Source of the DNA: Actinomadura kijaniata NBRC 14229
Lineage (GTDB): Bacteria; Actinomycetota; Actinomycetes; Streptosporangiales; Streptosporangiaceae
DNA: 64,000 bases
Assembly (NCBI RefSeq): GCF_001552175.1
Contig: NZ_BCQR01000021.1
Location: 29,538 to 93,537, forward strand
Direction of reading: 5' to 3'
Made by a program: the position numbers and the translations under genes. Below, piece after piece: positions 52,734-62,298 of this stretch (the stretch's first letter is position 1; each line of letters begins with the position of its first letter). Below the pieces are notes generated by a model. The model did no database searches. It worked only from the letters and a program-made list of their open reading frames with translations, and was not told the DNA's origin.

Positions 52734-53609
52734 TCAGGCGGAGGTGCCGTACATGACGTCCACGGCGTGGCGGGTGAAGCCCAGGGACTCGTAGAGGCCC
52801 ACGGCGGCGGTGTTGGACTCGTCCACGTACAGCAGGATCTGCGGGACGCCCCGGTCGCGCAGGTGGTGCAGGCCCGTCAGGGTCAGGGTGCGGCCGAGGC
52901 CGAGGCCCTGGGCGGACGGGTCCACGCCGACGACGTAGACCTCGCCGAGGCCGTCCGGGTGGATCTTGGTCCAGTGGAAGCCGACGACCTCGCCGTCGCG
53001 TTCGGCCAGGAACAGGCCCGCCGGGTCGAACCACGGCTCGGCCTCGCGGGCGCGCACGTCCTCGATGGTCCACGCCCCCTGCTCGGGGTGGGCGGCGAAC
53101 GCGCGGGCGTTCACCCGCAGCCACGCCTCCTCGTCGCGCCCCGGCTCGAACGCGCGCAGCCGCACCCCGTCGGCGACCTTCGCCTCGGGCAGCGGGTCGG
53201 CGGCGGGGCGGCGCATCTGGAACAGGGCGCGGACGCGTTCCATGCCCTCCGACCCCGCGAGCGCGGCGGCGGCCGGCAGGTCGCCGTGCGCCCAGACGCG
53301 GAGGGGTCCGCCCGCCTCGGCCAGCAGCGCGCGCAGCAGCGCCCGCCCGTGGCCCCGGCGGCGGTGCGCGGGGTGGACGACCAGCTCGGCGGCGGCGCTC
53401 TCCTGGTCGGTGGCCGGGTCCAGATGGCCGTAGGCGACGGTCGCGCCGGAGTCGACCACGGTGAACGCGGGCCTCCCGGCGCGCAGGGCCAGGATCGCGT
53501 GCTCGGACAGCGGCCCCACGCCGTCGGCGGCGGTCGCCGCCTCCACCACCGCCATGACCGGGGCGGCCTCGGCGGCCGCGAGCACGACGTCCCCGCGCGT
53601 GTCATCCAT
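52734..53609 (-). CDS. mshD: Mycothiol synthase MshD
   Basis: 291 residues from ATG at 53609. Two GNAT domains: the first with AELVVHPAHRRRGHGRALLRALL, the second with VYVVGVDPSAQGLGLGRTLTLTGL (acetyl-CoA loop) and YVDESNTAAVGLYESLGF. It catalyses the last step of mycothiol synthesis, acetyl-CoA + Cys-GlcN-Ins. Presence of mycothiol places the host in the Actinobacteria. It neighbours pst genes and glnR as in mycobacteria. Confidence 0.95.
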   Translation of the reverse strand: MDDTRGDVVLAAAEAAPVMAVVEAATAADGVGPLSEHAILALRAGRPAFTVVDSGATVAYGHLDPATDQESAAAELVVHPAHRRRGHGRALLRALLAEAGGPLRVWAHGDLPAAAALAGSEGMERVRALFQMRRPAADPLPEAKVADGVRLRAFEPGRDEEAWLRVNARAFAAHPEQGAWTIEDVRAREAEPWFDPAGLFLAERDGEVVGFHWTKIHPDGLGEVYVVGVDPSAQGLGLGRTLTLTGLHHLRDRGVPQILLYVDESNTAAVGLYESLGFTRHAVDVMYGTSA

Positions 53610-53708
53610 GATCGCTAGCCTACGCCCCCGCCCGGCCAGACCAAATCGACACAGAACCGTCATTCATCGTCATAATTCCGCCCTCCGGCAGCCTCTAGTC
53701 TCGCGTGC

Positions 53709-55388
53709 ATGAACCCCAGACGCCTCCTGCTGGCCGCCGCGACGGCCGGGGTCTCCGTCGTCGCGCTGGCCGCCCAGCCCGCCGCGGCGCGCCCCGCGCC
53801 CACCGCGGACGTGCGCCTGCTGTCGCTCAACGACTTCCACGGCAACCTGGAACCCCCCACCGGCAACTCGGGCAACGCCATCGACGAGCACGGCCACACC
53901 GTTCCGGCGGGCGGCGCGGCGCACATGGCCGCGCACCTCAAGCGCCTGTCCGACCGCAACACCCTGAAGGTCGCCCAGGGCGACATGATCGGCGGCTCGC
54001 CGCTGATCTCGGCGGCCTACCACGACGAGCCGTCGGTGCAGTTCCTCGGCGACATGGGCGTCACCGCCTCGGCCGTGGGCAACCACGAGTTCGACGAGGG
54101 CTACCAGGAGCTGCTGCGCATCCAGAACGGCGGCTGCCACCCCACCGACGGCTGCTCCCCCGAGGGCGAGTGGCGCGGCGCGAAGTTCGACTTCCTCGGG
54201 GCCAACGTGCTGAAGGGCAAGAAGAACAGGCCCGCCCTCAAGCCGTGGACGGTCCGCCGGATCAACGGCGTGCGCGTCGGCTTCATCGGCGTCGTCACCA
54301 AGACCACCCCGACCATCGTCACCGCCGAGGGCATCAAGGGCCTGACGTTCGAGGACGAGGTCAAGGCCGCCAACCGGGCCGCCCGCGAGCTCAAGCGCCG
54401 GGGCGTGCGCTCGATCGTGCTGCTGGTGCACGAGGGCGACCAGGTCCAGGCGGGCAACCGTCCGGACGCGTGCGGCACCGTGCCGGGCGCGGGCACCCGG
54501 ATCGCCCAGTCGGCCGACCCCGAGATCGACATGGTGCTGGCGGGCCACACCCACCAGCAGTACGTCTGCACGGTGCCCGACCCCAAGGGCAATCCGCGCC
54601 TGTACTCGTCGGGCTCCTCGTTCGGCCGCGTCATCACCCAGATCGACTTCAAGGTGAACAAGCGCACCGGCGACATCGTGCGCTCCACCATGAAGGGCGA
54701 CAACCACGTCGTCACCCGCGACATCTCCGACCCGGCCACCGAGCGGTTCGTGGCCAAGTGGAAGGAGCGGGTCTCGGCGATCTCCAACAAGCCGATCGGA
54801 AAGATCACCGCGGACCTGGGCCTCAAGCCCTCGCCCGCCGGCGAGACCGCCCTCGGCAACGTGATCGCCGACGCGCACCTGGAGGCCACCAGGGACCTCG
54901 GCGCGCAGGTCGCCGTCACCAACCCCGGCGGCATCCGCACCGAGTTCACCTACAAGGCCTCCGGCTCCGAGGGCGACGGCGTGGTGACCTACGGCGAGGC
55001 GTTCGCCGTGCAGCCGTTCAGCAACGTCACCGGCGTCGTCTCCCTGACCGGCGAGCAGCTCGACAAGCTGCTGGAGCAGCAGTGGGAGGGCCAGACGAAG
55101 GAGCGCGTCCTCCAGCCCTCGGCCAACTTCCGCTTCACCATCGACCGCTCCCGGCCGGTCGGCGACCGCGTCTCGAACATCACCGTGGACGGCACGCCGG
55201 TCGACCCGGCCGCCACCTACAAGGTCTCGGCCAACAACTTCCTGCTCGGCGGCGGTGACGGCTTCACGGTCTTCACCCAGGGCAAGGACGCCAAGCTGGG
55301 CCCGATCGACCTGGACGCGCTGATCGCCTACTTCGGCAAGCACTCCCCGATCGCCCCGCCCCCGCTGAACCGCATCTCCGGCCAGTAA
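53709..55388 (+). CDS. Secreted 5'-nucleotidase / metallophosphatase
   Basis: 559 residues. Signal peptide (LLLAAATAGVSVVALAAQPAAA), then metallophosphatase motifs LSLNDFHGNLEP (DxH), VAQGDMIGG (GD), AVGNHEFDEG (GNHE) and AGHTHQQY (GHTH), followed by a 5'-nucleotidase C-terminal domain (NPGGIRTEF, NVTGVVSLTGEQL, NNFLLGGGDGF). It hydrolyses extracellular nucleotides and cyclic nucleotides to free phosphate and nucleosides, fitting the phosphate-acquisition neighbourhood. No cell-wall anchor is seen. Confidence 0.95.
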   Translation: MNPRRLLLAAATAGVSVVALAAQPAAARPAPTADVRLLSLNDFHGNLEPPTGNSGNAIDEHGHTVPAGGAAHMAAHLKRLSDRNTLKVAQGDMIGGSPLISAAYHDEPSVQFLGDMGVTASAVGNHEFDEGYQELLRIQNGGCHPTDGCSPEGEWRGAKFDFLGANVLKGKKNRPALKPWTVRRINGVRVGFIGVVTKTTPTIVTAEGIKGLTFEDEVKAANRAARELKRRGVRSIVLLVHEGDQVQAGNRPDACGTVPGAGTRIAQSADPEIDMVLAGHTHQQYVCTVPDPKGNPRLYSSGSSFGRVITQIDFKVNKRTGDIVRSTMKGDNHVVTRDISDPATERFVAKWKERVSAISNKPIGKITADLGLKPSPAGETALGNVIADAHLEATRDLGAQVAVTNPGGIRTEFTYKASGSEGDGVVTYGEAFAVQPFSNVTGVVSLTGEQLDKLLEQQWEGQTKERVLQPSANFRFTIDRSRPVGDRVSNITVDGTPVDPAATYKVSANNFLLGGGDGFTVFTQGKDAKLGPIDLDALIAYFGKHSPIAPPPLNRISGQ

Positions 55389-55412
55389 CCCCCGCACCCC
55401 CCGAAACAACGC

Positions 55413-55450
55413 GAACGGGGCCGCCTCCCCACCGGGAGGCGGCCCCGTTC
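55413..55450. terminator. Bidirectional terminator
   Basis: A 17-bp perfect stem (55413-55429 with 55434-55450) and 4-base loop lie between the convergent 5'-nucleotidase and pit genes. Confidence 0.9.
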
Positions 55451-55468
55451 ACTGTCGTCGGAGGGGTG

Positions 55469-56632
55469 TCAGGCTCCGAACAGGTGCACCAGCCAGTAGA
55501 CGACGGCGGCGACCAGCGCGGCCATCGGCATCGTCAGCACCCAGGCGGCCACGATGTTGCCCGCGACGCCCCAGCGGACGGCCGACAGGCGCTTGGTCGC
55601 GCCCACCCCCATGATCGCCGAGGTGATCGTGTGGGTGGTGGAGATCGGAGCGTGCCAGATGTAGGCCGCGCAGTACAGCACGACCGAGGCGGTGGCCTCG
55701 GCGGCGAAGCCCTTGGGCGGGTCCAGCTCGATCACCTTGCGGCCCAGCGTGCGCATGATGCGCCAGCCGCCCGCGTAGGTGCCCAGCGACAGGGCCCCGG
55801 CGCAGGCCAGGATGACCCACAGCGGCACCGTCTCGCCGTCGGAGTGCCCGGTGGTCACCAGGGCCAGCACGATGATGCCCATCGTCTTCTGGGCGTCCTG
55901 GAGGCCGTGGCCGAGGGCCATGGAGGCGGCCGAGAGGGTCTGCGCGATGCGGAAGCGGCGGCCGACCCGGCCCGGGTGCGCCCGACGGAAGATCCACAGC
56001 AGCGCGACCATGAAGAAGTAGGCCAGGAAGAAGCCGACGACCGGGGAGATCACCATCGGGATGGCGACCTTGTCGACGACCTTCGACCAGTTCACGCTGG
56101 ACGCCGAGGCCAGGCCCGCGCCGACCACGCCGCCGATGAGGGCGTGCGAGGACGACGAGGGCAGCCCGAAGTACCAGGTGATCATGTTCCAGGCGATGGC
56201 GCCGAGCACGCCCGCCGCCACCACCGTCAGGCCGTGCAGCCCGGTCGGCGGGGTGATCGTCTCGCTGACCGTCTTGGCGACCTGCACGCCGAGCAGCGCG
56301 CCGATCATGTTCATCACGGCGGCCATCAGCAGCGCCGCCCGCGGGGTGAGCGCCCTGGTGGACACCGATGTCGCGATGGCGTTGGCCGCGTCGTGGAAGC
56401 CGTTGGTGTAGTCGAACACCAGCGCCACGACGATGACCAGCACCAGCACCGCCATCTGGGCGTCGGTGCGCAGCCCGATCGCCCCCATGGCCATCACCAG
56501 CAGGATGCCCAGCGGCAGCAGCAGCCAGAACTTGCCGGGTCCGCGCCGCGCCTGTTCGGCCAGCGTCGGATCGGCGGGGCCCGGAGGCTCCTTGGTGAGG
56601 GTGCCGCCCGGATTCTTACCGGACACGCTCAC
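55469..56632 (-). CDS. pit: Low-affinity inorganic phosphate transporter (Pit)
   Basis: 387 residues, about ten TM spans. The two Pit repeats carry DYTNGFHDAANAIA with GLPSSSSHALIGG and the second-half AMALGHGLQDAQKTMG with ISTTHTITSAIMG. Transports metal-phosphate with protons. It overlaps the DUF47 gene upstream by 4 bp (both minus strand), forming a transporter/regulator pair complementary to the Pst system. Confidence 0.96.
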   Translation of the reverse strand: MSVSGKNPGGTLTKEPPGPADPTLAEQARRGPGKFWLLLPLGILLVMAMGAIGLRTDAQMAVLVLVIVVALVFDYTNGFHDAANAIATSVSTRALTPRAALLMAAVMNMIGALLGVQVAKTVSETITPPTGLHGLTVVAAGVLGAIAWNMITWYFGLPSSSSHALIGGVVGAGLASASSVNWSKVVDKVAIPMVISPVVGFFLAYFFMVALLWIFRRAHPGRVGRRFRIAQTLSAASMALGHGLQDAQKTMGIIVLALVTTGHSDGETVPLWVILACAGALSLGTYAGGWRIMRTLGRKVIELDPPKGFAAEATASVVLYCAAYIWHAPISTTHTITSAIMGVGATKRLSAVRWGVAGNIVAAWVLTMPMAALVAAVVYWLVHLFGA

Positions 56633-57246
56633 GACTCCTTGACCGCGATGGTCTCGACCGTGTTCGCCACGTGCTCGAACGCGTCGGCCGCGTCCTCCAG
56701 CCGGTCGATGACCTGCTGGAGCTTCATCACCGTCAGGGCGTCGTACTCGCCGCTGAACAGCTGCGCCAGCAGCTTGCGGTAGACCTGGTCGCCCTGGTTC
56801 TCCAGCCGGTTGATCTCGATCCAGTACTCGTTGAGCTCCTTCATCGAGCGCAGCCTCGGCATGGCCTCGGCGGTGAGCTCGGCGGCTCGCTCCAGTACCT
56901 CCACCATGTGGACGATCCCCTTGGGGAACTCCTCGATCTGGTAGAGGACGACGAGGTCGGCTGCCTCCTCCATCTCGTCCATCACGTCATCGATCGACGA
57001 CGCGAGGCGATAGATGTCCTCGCGGTCGAAGGGCGTGATGAAGGTTTCGTTGAGCCGGCGCATGATCGCGTGAGTCGCCTCGTCGCCCGCGTGCTCGCAG
57101 GCACGCATCTTCTCCGCGATCGCTTCCCGATCAGTGCCGTCGCTGATGAGCTCCACGAGCAGCCTGGCGCCGGTGACCAGGTTGTTCGCCGAATCGGCGA
57201 ACATGTCGTAGAAGCTGTCCTCACGCGGCGTGAGACGCAAACGCAC
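56629..57246 (-). CDS. DUF47 (PhoU-like) Pit accessory protein
   Basis: 205 residues from GTG at 57246, AGGAGA upstream. All-helical: LTPREDSFYDMFADSANNLVTGARLL and the acidic metal-binding helices AIMRRLNETFITPFDREDIYRLASSIDDVMDEMEEA, a signature of DUF47/PhoU-like proteins that control Pit. Coupled to pit by a 4-bp overlap. Confidence 0.93.
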   Translation of the reverse strand: MRLRLTPREDSFYDMFADSANNLVTGARLLVELISDGTDREAIAEKMRACEHAGDEATHAIMRRLNETFITPFDREDIYRLASSIDDVMDEMEEAADLVVLYQIEEFPKGIVHMVEVLERAAELTAEAMPRLRSMKELNEYWIEINRLENQGDQVYRKLLAQLFSGEYDALTVMKLQQVIDRLEDAADAFEHVANTVETIAVKES

Positions 57247-57478
57247 GTCGTTCTCCTGAAGTGCCGGAACAGTCCGCTGAGGATCGTAGGCGCAACCGGC
57301 CGTAAAAAGAACCTTCGCCTGCGGTTCGGCTGCTGTCTTCCGTCCTCTCACCTACAAGGGTGCCCTAGATCATGGGTCGCACACCCCCCTCGCCCGGCGC
57401 GCGACACGCGGCCCCGCCACGGCCTGGAGGCTTTACCCTCGGCGAGGACGGCCACGATGCGGAGAGTGAGAAATCGGC

Positions 57479-57688
57479 ATGAGTGAGATTCGTTACAACG
57501 TTCCAGAGATCAGCTGCCAGCACTGTGTGAACGCCATCGGCGGCGAGGTGAGGCAGGTCCCGGGAGTCGCTGAGGTCGTCGTCGACGTGGACGCCAAGAC
57601 GGTCACGGTCCGTGGCGAGGAGCTGGACGACGCCGCCCTGCGCGCCGCCATCGACGAGGCCGGGTACGAGATCGCCGGAACGGCCTGA
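57479..57688 (+). CDS. CopZ-like heavy-metal-associated domain protein
   Basis: 69 residues: VPEISCQHCVNAIGGEV carries the CxxC metal site (Cys-Gln-His-Cys, between strand and helix), followed by VVDVDAKTVTVRGE and a C-terminal helix. It is a Cu(I)/soft-metal chaperone by family. No P-type ATPase or CsoR regulator lies beside it in this window, so its partner is unknown. A 232-bp gap with weak structure precedes it. Confidence 0.92.
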   Translation: MSEIRYNVPEISCQHCVNAIGGEVRQVPGVAEVVVDVDAKTVTVRGEELDDAALRAAIDEAGYEIAGTA

Positions 57689-57732
57689 ACGCGCGACCGG
57701 GCGCCCCGGCCGCACGGGCCCGGAAACGACGA

Positions 57733-57762
57733 TGCCGGGGCCGCCCCGTGGCGTCCCCGGCA
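57733..57762. terminator. Possible terminator after the CopZ-like gene
   Basis: An 8-bp GC stem (57733-57740 with 57755-57762), 14-base loop, lies 44 bp after the stop. Confidence 0.4.
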
Positions 57763-57816
57763 GGTCACGGCCCCGCGGATCGTTGCTCCGCGGCCCGTCC
57801 GAGCCCCGTGTCGTGC

Positions 57817-57999
57817 TCAGTCCCGGCGCGTCAGCTCCCGTCGTCCCTGCTCCACGGAGCGCACGCCGAGCACCGAGTCGATCTCCGCCAGCGTCAGCGG
57901 CTGCTCCGCGGCGGCCACGGCGCTGAGAATCTCGGCGTAGAGTTCGATCTCGTCCAACGCGACGCGGTCCTGGACGCGCAGATCGAGCTTCTGGCGCAT
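57817..57999 (-). CDS. Small helical hypothetical protein (60 aa)
   Basis: 60 residues from ATG at 57999, with AAGGAGG 8 bases upstream, a strong site that supports a real gene. The sequence is a helical module: LDEIELYAEILSAVAAAEQPL, then LAEIDSVLGVRS and a basic tail EQGRRELTRRD. It looks like a short regulator or DNA-associated winged-helix fragment. No family is recognised. On the same strand as the AAA protein whose stop side lies 260 bp upstream. Confidence 0.7.
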   Translation of the reverse strand: MRQKLDLRVQDRVALDEIELYAEILSAVAAAEQPLTLAEIDSVLGVRSVEQGRRELTRRD

Positions 58000-58264
58000 C
58001 GCGTCCACCTCCTTGCGTTCCCTCGCCCGCCCGTGACGGCGAGCGCCACGCGGCCGCCGGCACCCGCGGCGCCCCGCGCACGCGCGGGGCGAGCAGCACC
58101 CTTCACCGCTGCACCCACTGCCCACGTCAAGGCTACGCGCATGGTCCCGCCGCGCGCATGACCCAAGAGGGCCATTCGGGGGGCCACCCGCGACGGTGAT
58201 CGCCTGGCCTGGCCGGATGGCCCCCTCGTCCCCGGGGGACGCCCCCGGACCGGCCGTCGCCGGC

Positions 58265-61200
58265 TCAGCGGCCCCGGTGGAAGTCCCCCAGCATCTGCTC
58301 CAGCGAGGACTCGGGCAGATCGCGGGCGGTCAGCCGGGCCACGATGGAGGCGTTCACGTCCGCCCCCGCCAGCCGCGCCGCCTGCCGCGCCACCGTCTGC
58401 TCGAACATCTCCCGCGCCGTGCGCGCGTAGGCGAACGCCGGGTCCTCCCGCATCCCGTCGAACCGCGCCAGCAGCTCCACGCGCAGCTCCTCGTCCAGCA
58501 CGTAGAGATCGCGTTCGGCGTAGTTCTGGAACAGCCGGACCAGCTCGCGGCTCGACATGCCGGTGAACTCCAGGACCGAGCCGAACTCGGCCCGGAAGCC
58601 GGGGTTGCCCGCCAGGAACCCCTCCATCTCGGCCGCCGCCCCGGACAGCACCACGACGAACTGCCCCGAACGCCGCCGCATCTCGTGCTGGAGGCGGCGC
58701 ACGACGGTCGGGACCCGGTCCAGCAGGTGCGCCTCCTGTACCAGCAGCACCCCGCCGAGCGCCTGCTCGACCATCCCGACGACCCGGCCCTCGGTGTCGG
58801 CGGGATCGCGTCCGGCCAGGTGGACGGGGCGGCAGGCCACCACGTGCCCGGACCGCAGCAGCCCGTAGGCGCCGTAGATCCCGCCGATCAGGCCCGCGAC
58901 GGTGGTCTTGCCGGTGCCCGGCGGCCCGGTGAGGATCAGGTGGCGGGAGTCGGGGTCGGGAACGCCGTGCCGGACACGTCCGGCGGCCGTCTCGGCGCTG
59001 TCGGCCAGCTCCCGCACGGCCCGCTTGACGTCCTCCAGCCCCATGAGCTGGTCGAGCTGGCGCAGGTAGCCGTCGACGTCGCCGGGCGGGCGCAGCGACG
59101 GCTCGATCTGCTCGGCGACGCCCTCCAGGTCGGCGGGGGTCAGCACCAGCCGGTCGCGGGAGGCCCCGGCGCGGGTCATGGCGCGCTGGCTGGCCTGGTC
59201 CAGGTACGCCTCGACGAGCCGGGCGTTGACCAGGTCGCCGGGGCCGCGCAGGCGCTCCAGGTCGGCCTGGGCGGCCTCCAGGGCGGCGGCGCCGACCGTG
59301 ACGCGGCGCTCGTCGGCCAGCAGGTGCAGCAGCGTCATCCGGTGGTCCAGGTCGGACAGGTCCGGCAGCCGGTACACGCGGAACGTCTGCACGAGCTTGG
59401 GGTGCTCCTGGAGCAGCCGCTTGTAGGCGCGCGGCTCGCAGGTGGCGATCAGCGGGGCGGGCACGGCCGGGTTGCGGCGCGCCCGGCGGACCGTGGCGGC
59501 GGCCGCCACCGGGTCGGCGGCCGAGGTGATCGCGACGTCCAGGCGTTCGAACAGGATCGCCGGGCCGGGGCGCGTGAGGATCGCCTCCAGCCGCTCGGCG
59601 GGCGCGTCGCGGACGTCGTCGGCGTCGTGGGCGCGCAGCGCCCCGTCGCCGACCCCGGCGTCGGCCAGCGTCAGCGCGATCAGCCGGGCCAGGCGGCGCT
59701 GCCCGGTGTGCGGGTTGCCGACCAGCAGCACGCTGGGCAGCCCGCCGGACAGCCCGGAGCGCGGCGCGTCGGGCGTCCCGTCCACCCGGGTCGCCTCGAA
59801 CGGCGGCGCGCCGTCCAGCATGGTGGCCGGAGGGGCGGCCGGGACGGGCGCGCCGTCCACGCGGGTGGCGTCGTCGTGCGGGCCGAGCGGGGCGTTCCAC
59901 GCCTCGACCCGGGCGCGCAGCTCGTCCAGCAGCTCCCCGGCGTCGAGCTCGCCGGACACGAAGCCGATGCCGTAGCGCTCCAGGACGCGGCGCTCGGTGC
60001 GTTCGGCGGGCGGGGGGATCTCGTGGACGGGGCGTTCGGGCGAGGGGGTGTCGTCCAGGTAGTCGAAGTTCCCGATGAGGGTCTCGGACATGATCCGGGT
60101 CCCCGGGCCCTCCGCGGCGCCGCCCGGCTGCCGTTCGGGGGCGGGCTGGTCGTACACGCCCGCCTGGTCGACGTCCTCGGGCCCCAGCATGCGGGTGCGC
60201 GGCGGGTCCTGCGGCGGCGCGGGCCGCTGGGGCTGCGCGGGCGGCTGTGGGGGCTGCTGAGGCTGCGCGGGCGGCTGGTAGGCGGCCTGCTGGTAGACGG
60301 CGGCCGCCGCGTCGTCCACGCGCGTCCCGTAGGCGTCGACGGGCTCCTGCGGCGGCGGACCGGGCGGCCCTCCGTGACGCTGGTAGCTCATGTCCGAGTA
60401 GGGCGACTCCGAGGGGGACACCGCCGCCTCCCCCGGGCTCTGGAAGCCGAGCTGCGTGTAGGGCGGCATGACGTTCCCCTCGGGCTCCTCCTCCGGCTGC
60501 CCGAACGGTCGCTGCCCGCCCCCTCCCGGCTGCTCGAACGCGCCCGGCTGCCCGAACGCGCCCGGCTGCGGCCCGCCCACCGGCTGGAACCCGAGCTGCG
60601 TGTACGGCGGCGCGGCGCTGCCCTCCGGTTCCTCCCCCGACGCCGCGAACGGCGCGGGCGGCTGGAGCCGGCCCTCGTCCCCGCCCGGGTGGGCGGGCGG
60701 CTGCACGAACGCGCCCGGCTTCCTGCTGGAGGGCTGCGGAACGGCCCCCGGCGGCATCCCCGGCTGCTGCTGCGCGCCGAACGGCGACGGCTGCGCCCCG
60801 GTCCCCAGGCCCGGACCCGGGCCCGGCGGCACGATCGTCGGGGCCTTGGCGGTGGCGCGGACCCGGTCCGCGCCCATGATCCCGGCCAGGATCGCCGTCG
60901 GCACGGGGAAGCCGCGCGGCCGGGCGGGCATCCCGCCGAGACGGCACCAGGCCAGGTCCAGCTCGTAGGCGGAGGCCACCAGCGTCTCGGCCGCGTCGCC
61001 GGTCAGGCCGGGGGCCGACCCCAGCGGCCCGGCCAGCCGCAGGTCGTCGGGCCACATCCGCCGCAGCGGGTGCCCGGCCTGGTCCAGCACCGCCTGCACC
61101 GTGTAGCGGATCTCCGGGTCGAGCCAGGGCACGATGCCCGCCGCCATGTCGCCGCGCACCACGGCCAGGTCGGCGGCCAGCAGCGCGGCGGCGACCAGGC

Positions 61201-62242
61201 GGGGTTCGACGTAGGCGGGGCTGTTCGGGTCTCCCGCGTGCTCGGCGACGCGTTCGGCGAAGCCGTAGAACGCGTGCCGGAAGTTGTCGCCGGGCGAGCT
61301 CTCGTTGCGCAGCGCGGGGACCAGGTGGGGCGGGCACCGCGTCAGCCACTGCTGGACGATCGCCTGGTCGCCGTACGGCAGCGCCCCGTAGTCCACGGTC
61401 GGGTTGCTGAGCGTGGCCCCCAGCATGGCCAGCAGCGCGTCCGCGCGCGTCTGGAAGCGGATGTCCTCCCGCAGCGCGCTCGCCACGGCCCACATCGTCC
61501 GCAGCACGACCACGGCGGCGTCCACGCGGCCCGAGCGCAGCCGTTCGGCGTACAGGCCGACCAGCGTCTCCAGCGGCGGCGGGGTCAGCCAGCGCGGCCC
61601 GTCGGTCCGGGGCAGCGGCTTGGCGCGGTAGGGCTGCCACAGGTCGAGCATCTGCGCGTCCAGCCGCGCGTCGAACACCGGGGCGCTCGCGCACCACAGC
61701 ATCACGCCCCACGCCACCGCCACCGTGGACGGCGTCTCCGACGTGAACTGCGACCACCAGTGCGGGTACTCCCCGGCGGGCAGCGCGGCGGCCGAGTCGA
61801 CGGTCGAGCGCACCCGCGCCGTCAGGCCGGGGTCGAACCCGCGCCCCACGAACGGCCGCAGCCCGACCGGGGCGTACTCGTAGTCGGGCCCGGCGGGCAC
61901 GACGTGCGGCGGCAGCGCCGGGGCCCGCCCGCCGACCTGCTGGGCGGGCTGGGCCGACATCCGCGTCGCGGGCGACTGCGGCGGCGGGCACAGGTACCAC
62001 TGCCCGTCCCGGGGGTCCAGCCGGTACCAGCGCGCCCACGCCCCGAACAGCCACCACGTGCCGTCGGGCAGCACCAGCATCCGCCCGGCGATCGCGTGCT
62101 GGCGCTGCTGCGGCGGGGCCGACTGCCACCAGCCCGCCCCGACCATCTCCCGTATGTCGCGCTCGGCGAGGGCGAACGGGTCCCGCCCGGCCGTCTGGGC
62201 ACCTCCGTACCCCGCTCCGCCGAATCCAGGTCCCCACGCCAC
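58265..62242 (-). CDS. Large two-module AAA protein (EccA/CbxX-like)
   Basis: 1,325 residues. N-terminal region (1-480) holds WWLFGAWARWYRLDPRDGQWY and helical repeats; a Pro/Gln/Gly linker (485-745) contains repeated TRVD- or TRM/TRI-type Thr motifs. Module 1 has a broken P-loop, VGNPHTGQRR, with Gln for Lys. Module 2 is intact, LTGPPGTGKTTVAG, but the Walker B is GGVLLVQEAHLL, with Gln in place of the usual Asp. A CbxX/EccA-like C-terminus (SRELVRLFQNYAERDLY) follows. EccA proteins support ESX secretion; assignment to this T7SS is inferred. Confidence 0.8.
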   Translation of the reverse strand: MAWGPGFGGAGYGGAQTAGRDPFALAERDIREMVGAGWWQSAPPQQRQHAIAGRMLVLPDGTWWLFGAWARWYRLDPRDGQWYLCPPPQSPATRMSAQPAQQVGGRAPALPPHVVPAGPDYEYAPVGLRPFVGRGFDPGLTARVRSTVDSAAALPAGEYPHWWSQFTSETPSTVAVAWGVMLWCASAPVFDARLDAQMLDLWQPYRAKPLPRTDGPRWLTPPPLETLVGLYAERLRSGRVDAAVVVLRTMWAVASALREDIRFQTRADALLAMLGATLSNPTVDYGALPYGDQAIVQQWLTRCPPHLVPALRNESSPGDNFRHAFYGFAERVAEHAGDPNSPAYVEPRLVAAALLAADLAVVRGDMAAGIVPWLDPEIRYTVQAVLDQAGHPLRRMWPDDLRLAGPLGSAPGLTGDAAETLVASAYELDLAWCRLGGMPARPRGFPVPTAILAGIMGADRVRATAKAPTIVPPGPGPGLGTGAQPSPFGAQQQPGMPPGAVPQPSSRKPGAFVQPPAHPGGDEGRLQPPAPFAASGEEPEGSAAPPYTQLGFQPVGGPQPGAFGQPGAFEQPGGGGQRPFGQPEEEPEGNVMPPYTQLGFQSPGEAAVSPSESPYSDMSYQRHGGPPGPPPQEPVDAYGTRVDDAAAAVYQQAAYQPPAQPQQPPQPPAQPQRPAPPQDPPRTRMLGPEDVDQAGVYDQPAPERQPGGAAEGPGTRIMSETLIGNFDYLDDTPSPERPVHEIPPPAERTERRVLERYGIGFVSGELDAGELLDELRARVEAWNAPLGPHDDATRVDGAPVPAAPPATMLDGAPPFEATRVDGTPDAPRSGLSGGLPSVLLVGNPHTGQRRLARLIALTLADAGVGDGALRAHDADDVRDAPAERLEAILTRPGPAILFERLDVAITSAADPVAAAATVRRARRNPAVPAPLIATCEPRAYKRLLQEHPKLVQTFRVYRLPDLSDLDHRMTLLHLLADERRVTVGAAALEAAQADLERLRGPGDLVNARLVEAYLDQASQRAMTRAGASRDRLVLTPADLEGVAEQIEPSLRPPGDVDGYLRQLDQLMGLEDVKRAVRELADSAETAAGRVRHGVPDPDSRHLILTGPPGTGKTTVAGLIGGIYGAYGLLRSGHVVACRPVHLAGRDPADTEGRVVGMVEQALGGVLLVQEAHLLDRVPTVVRRLQHEMRRRSGQFVVVLSGAAAEMEGFLAGNPGFRAEFGSVLEFTGMSSRELVRLFQNYAERDLYVLDEELRVELLARFDGMREDPAFAYARTAREMFEQTVARQAARLAGADVNASIVARLTARDLPESSLEQMLGDFHRGR

Positions 62243-62298
62243 GCCGTCATCGTAGTCAAATCCGCCCAGGACGTCCCCGGCGGACCGTCGTGGCCGGC

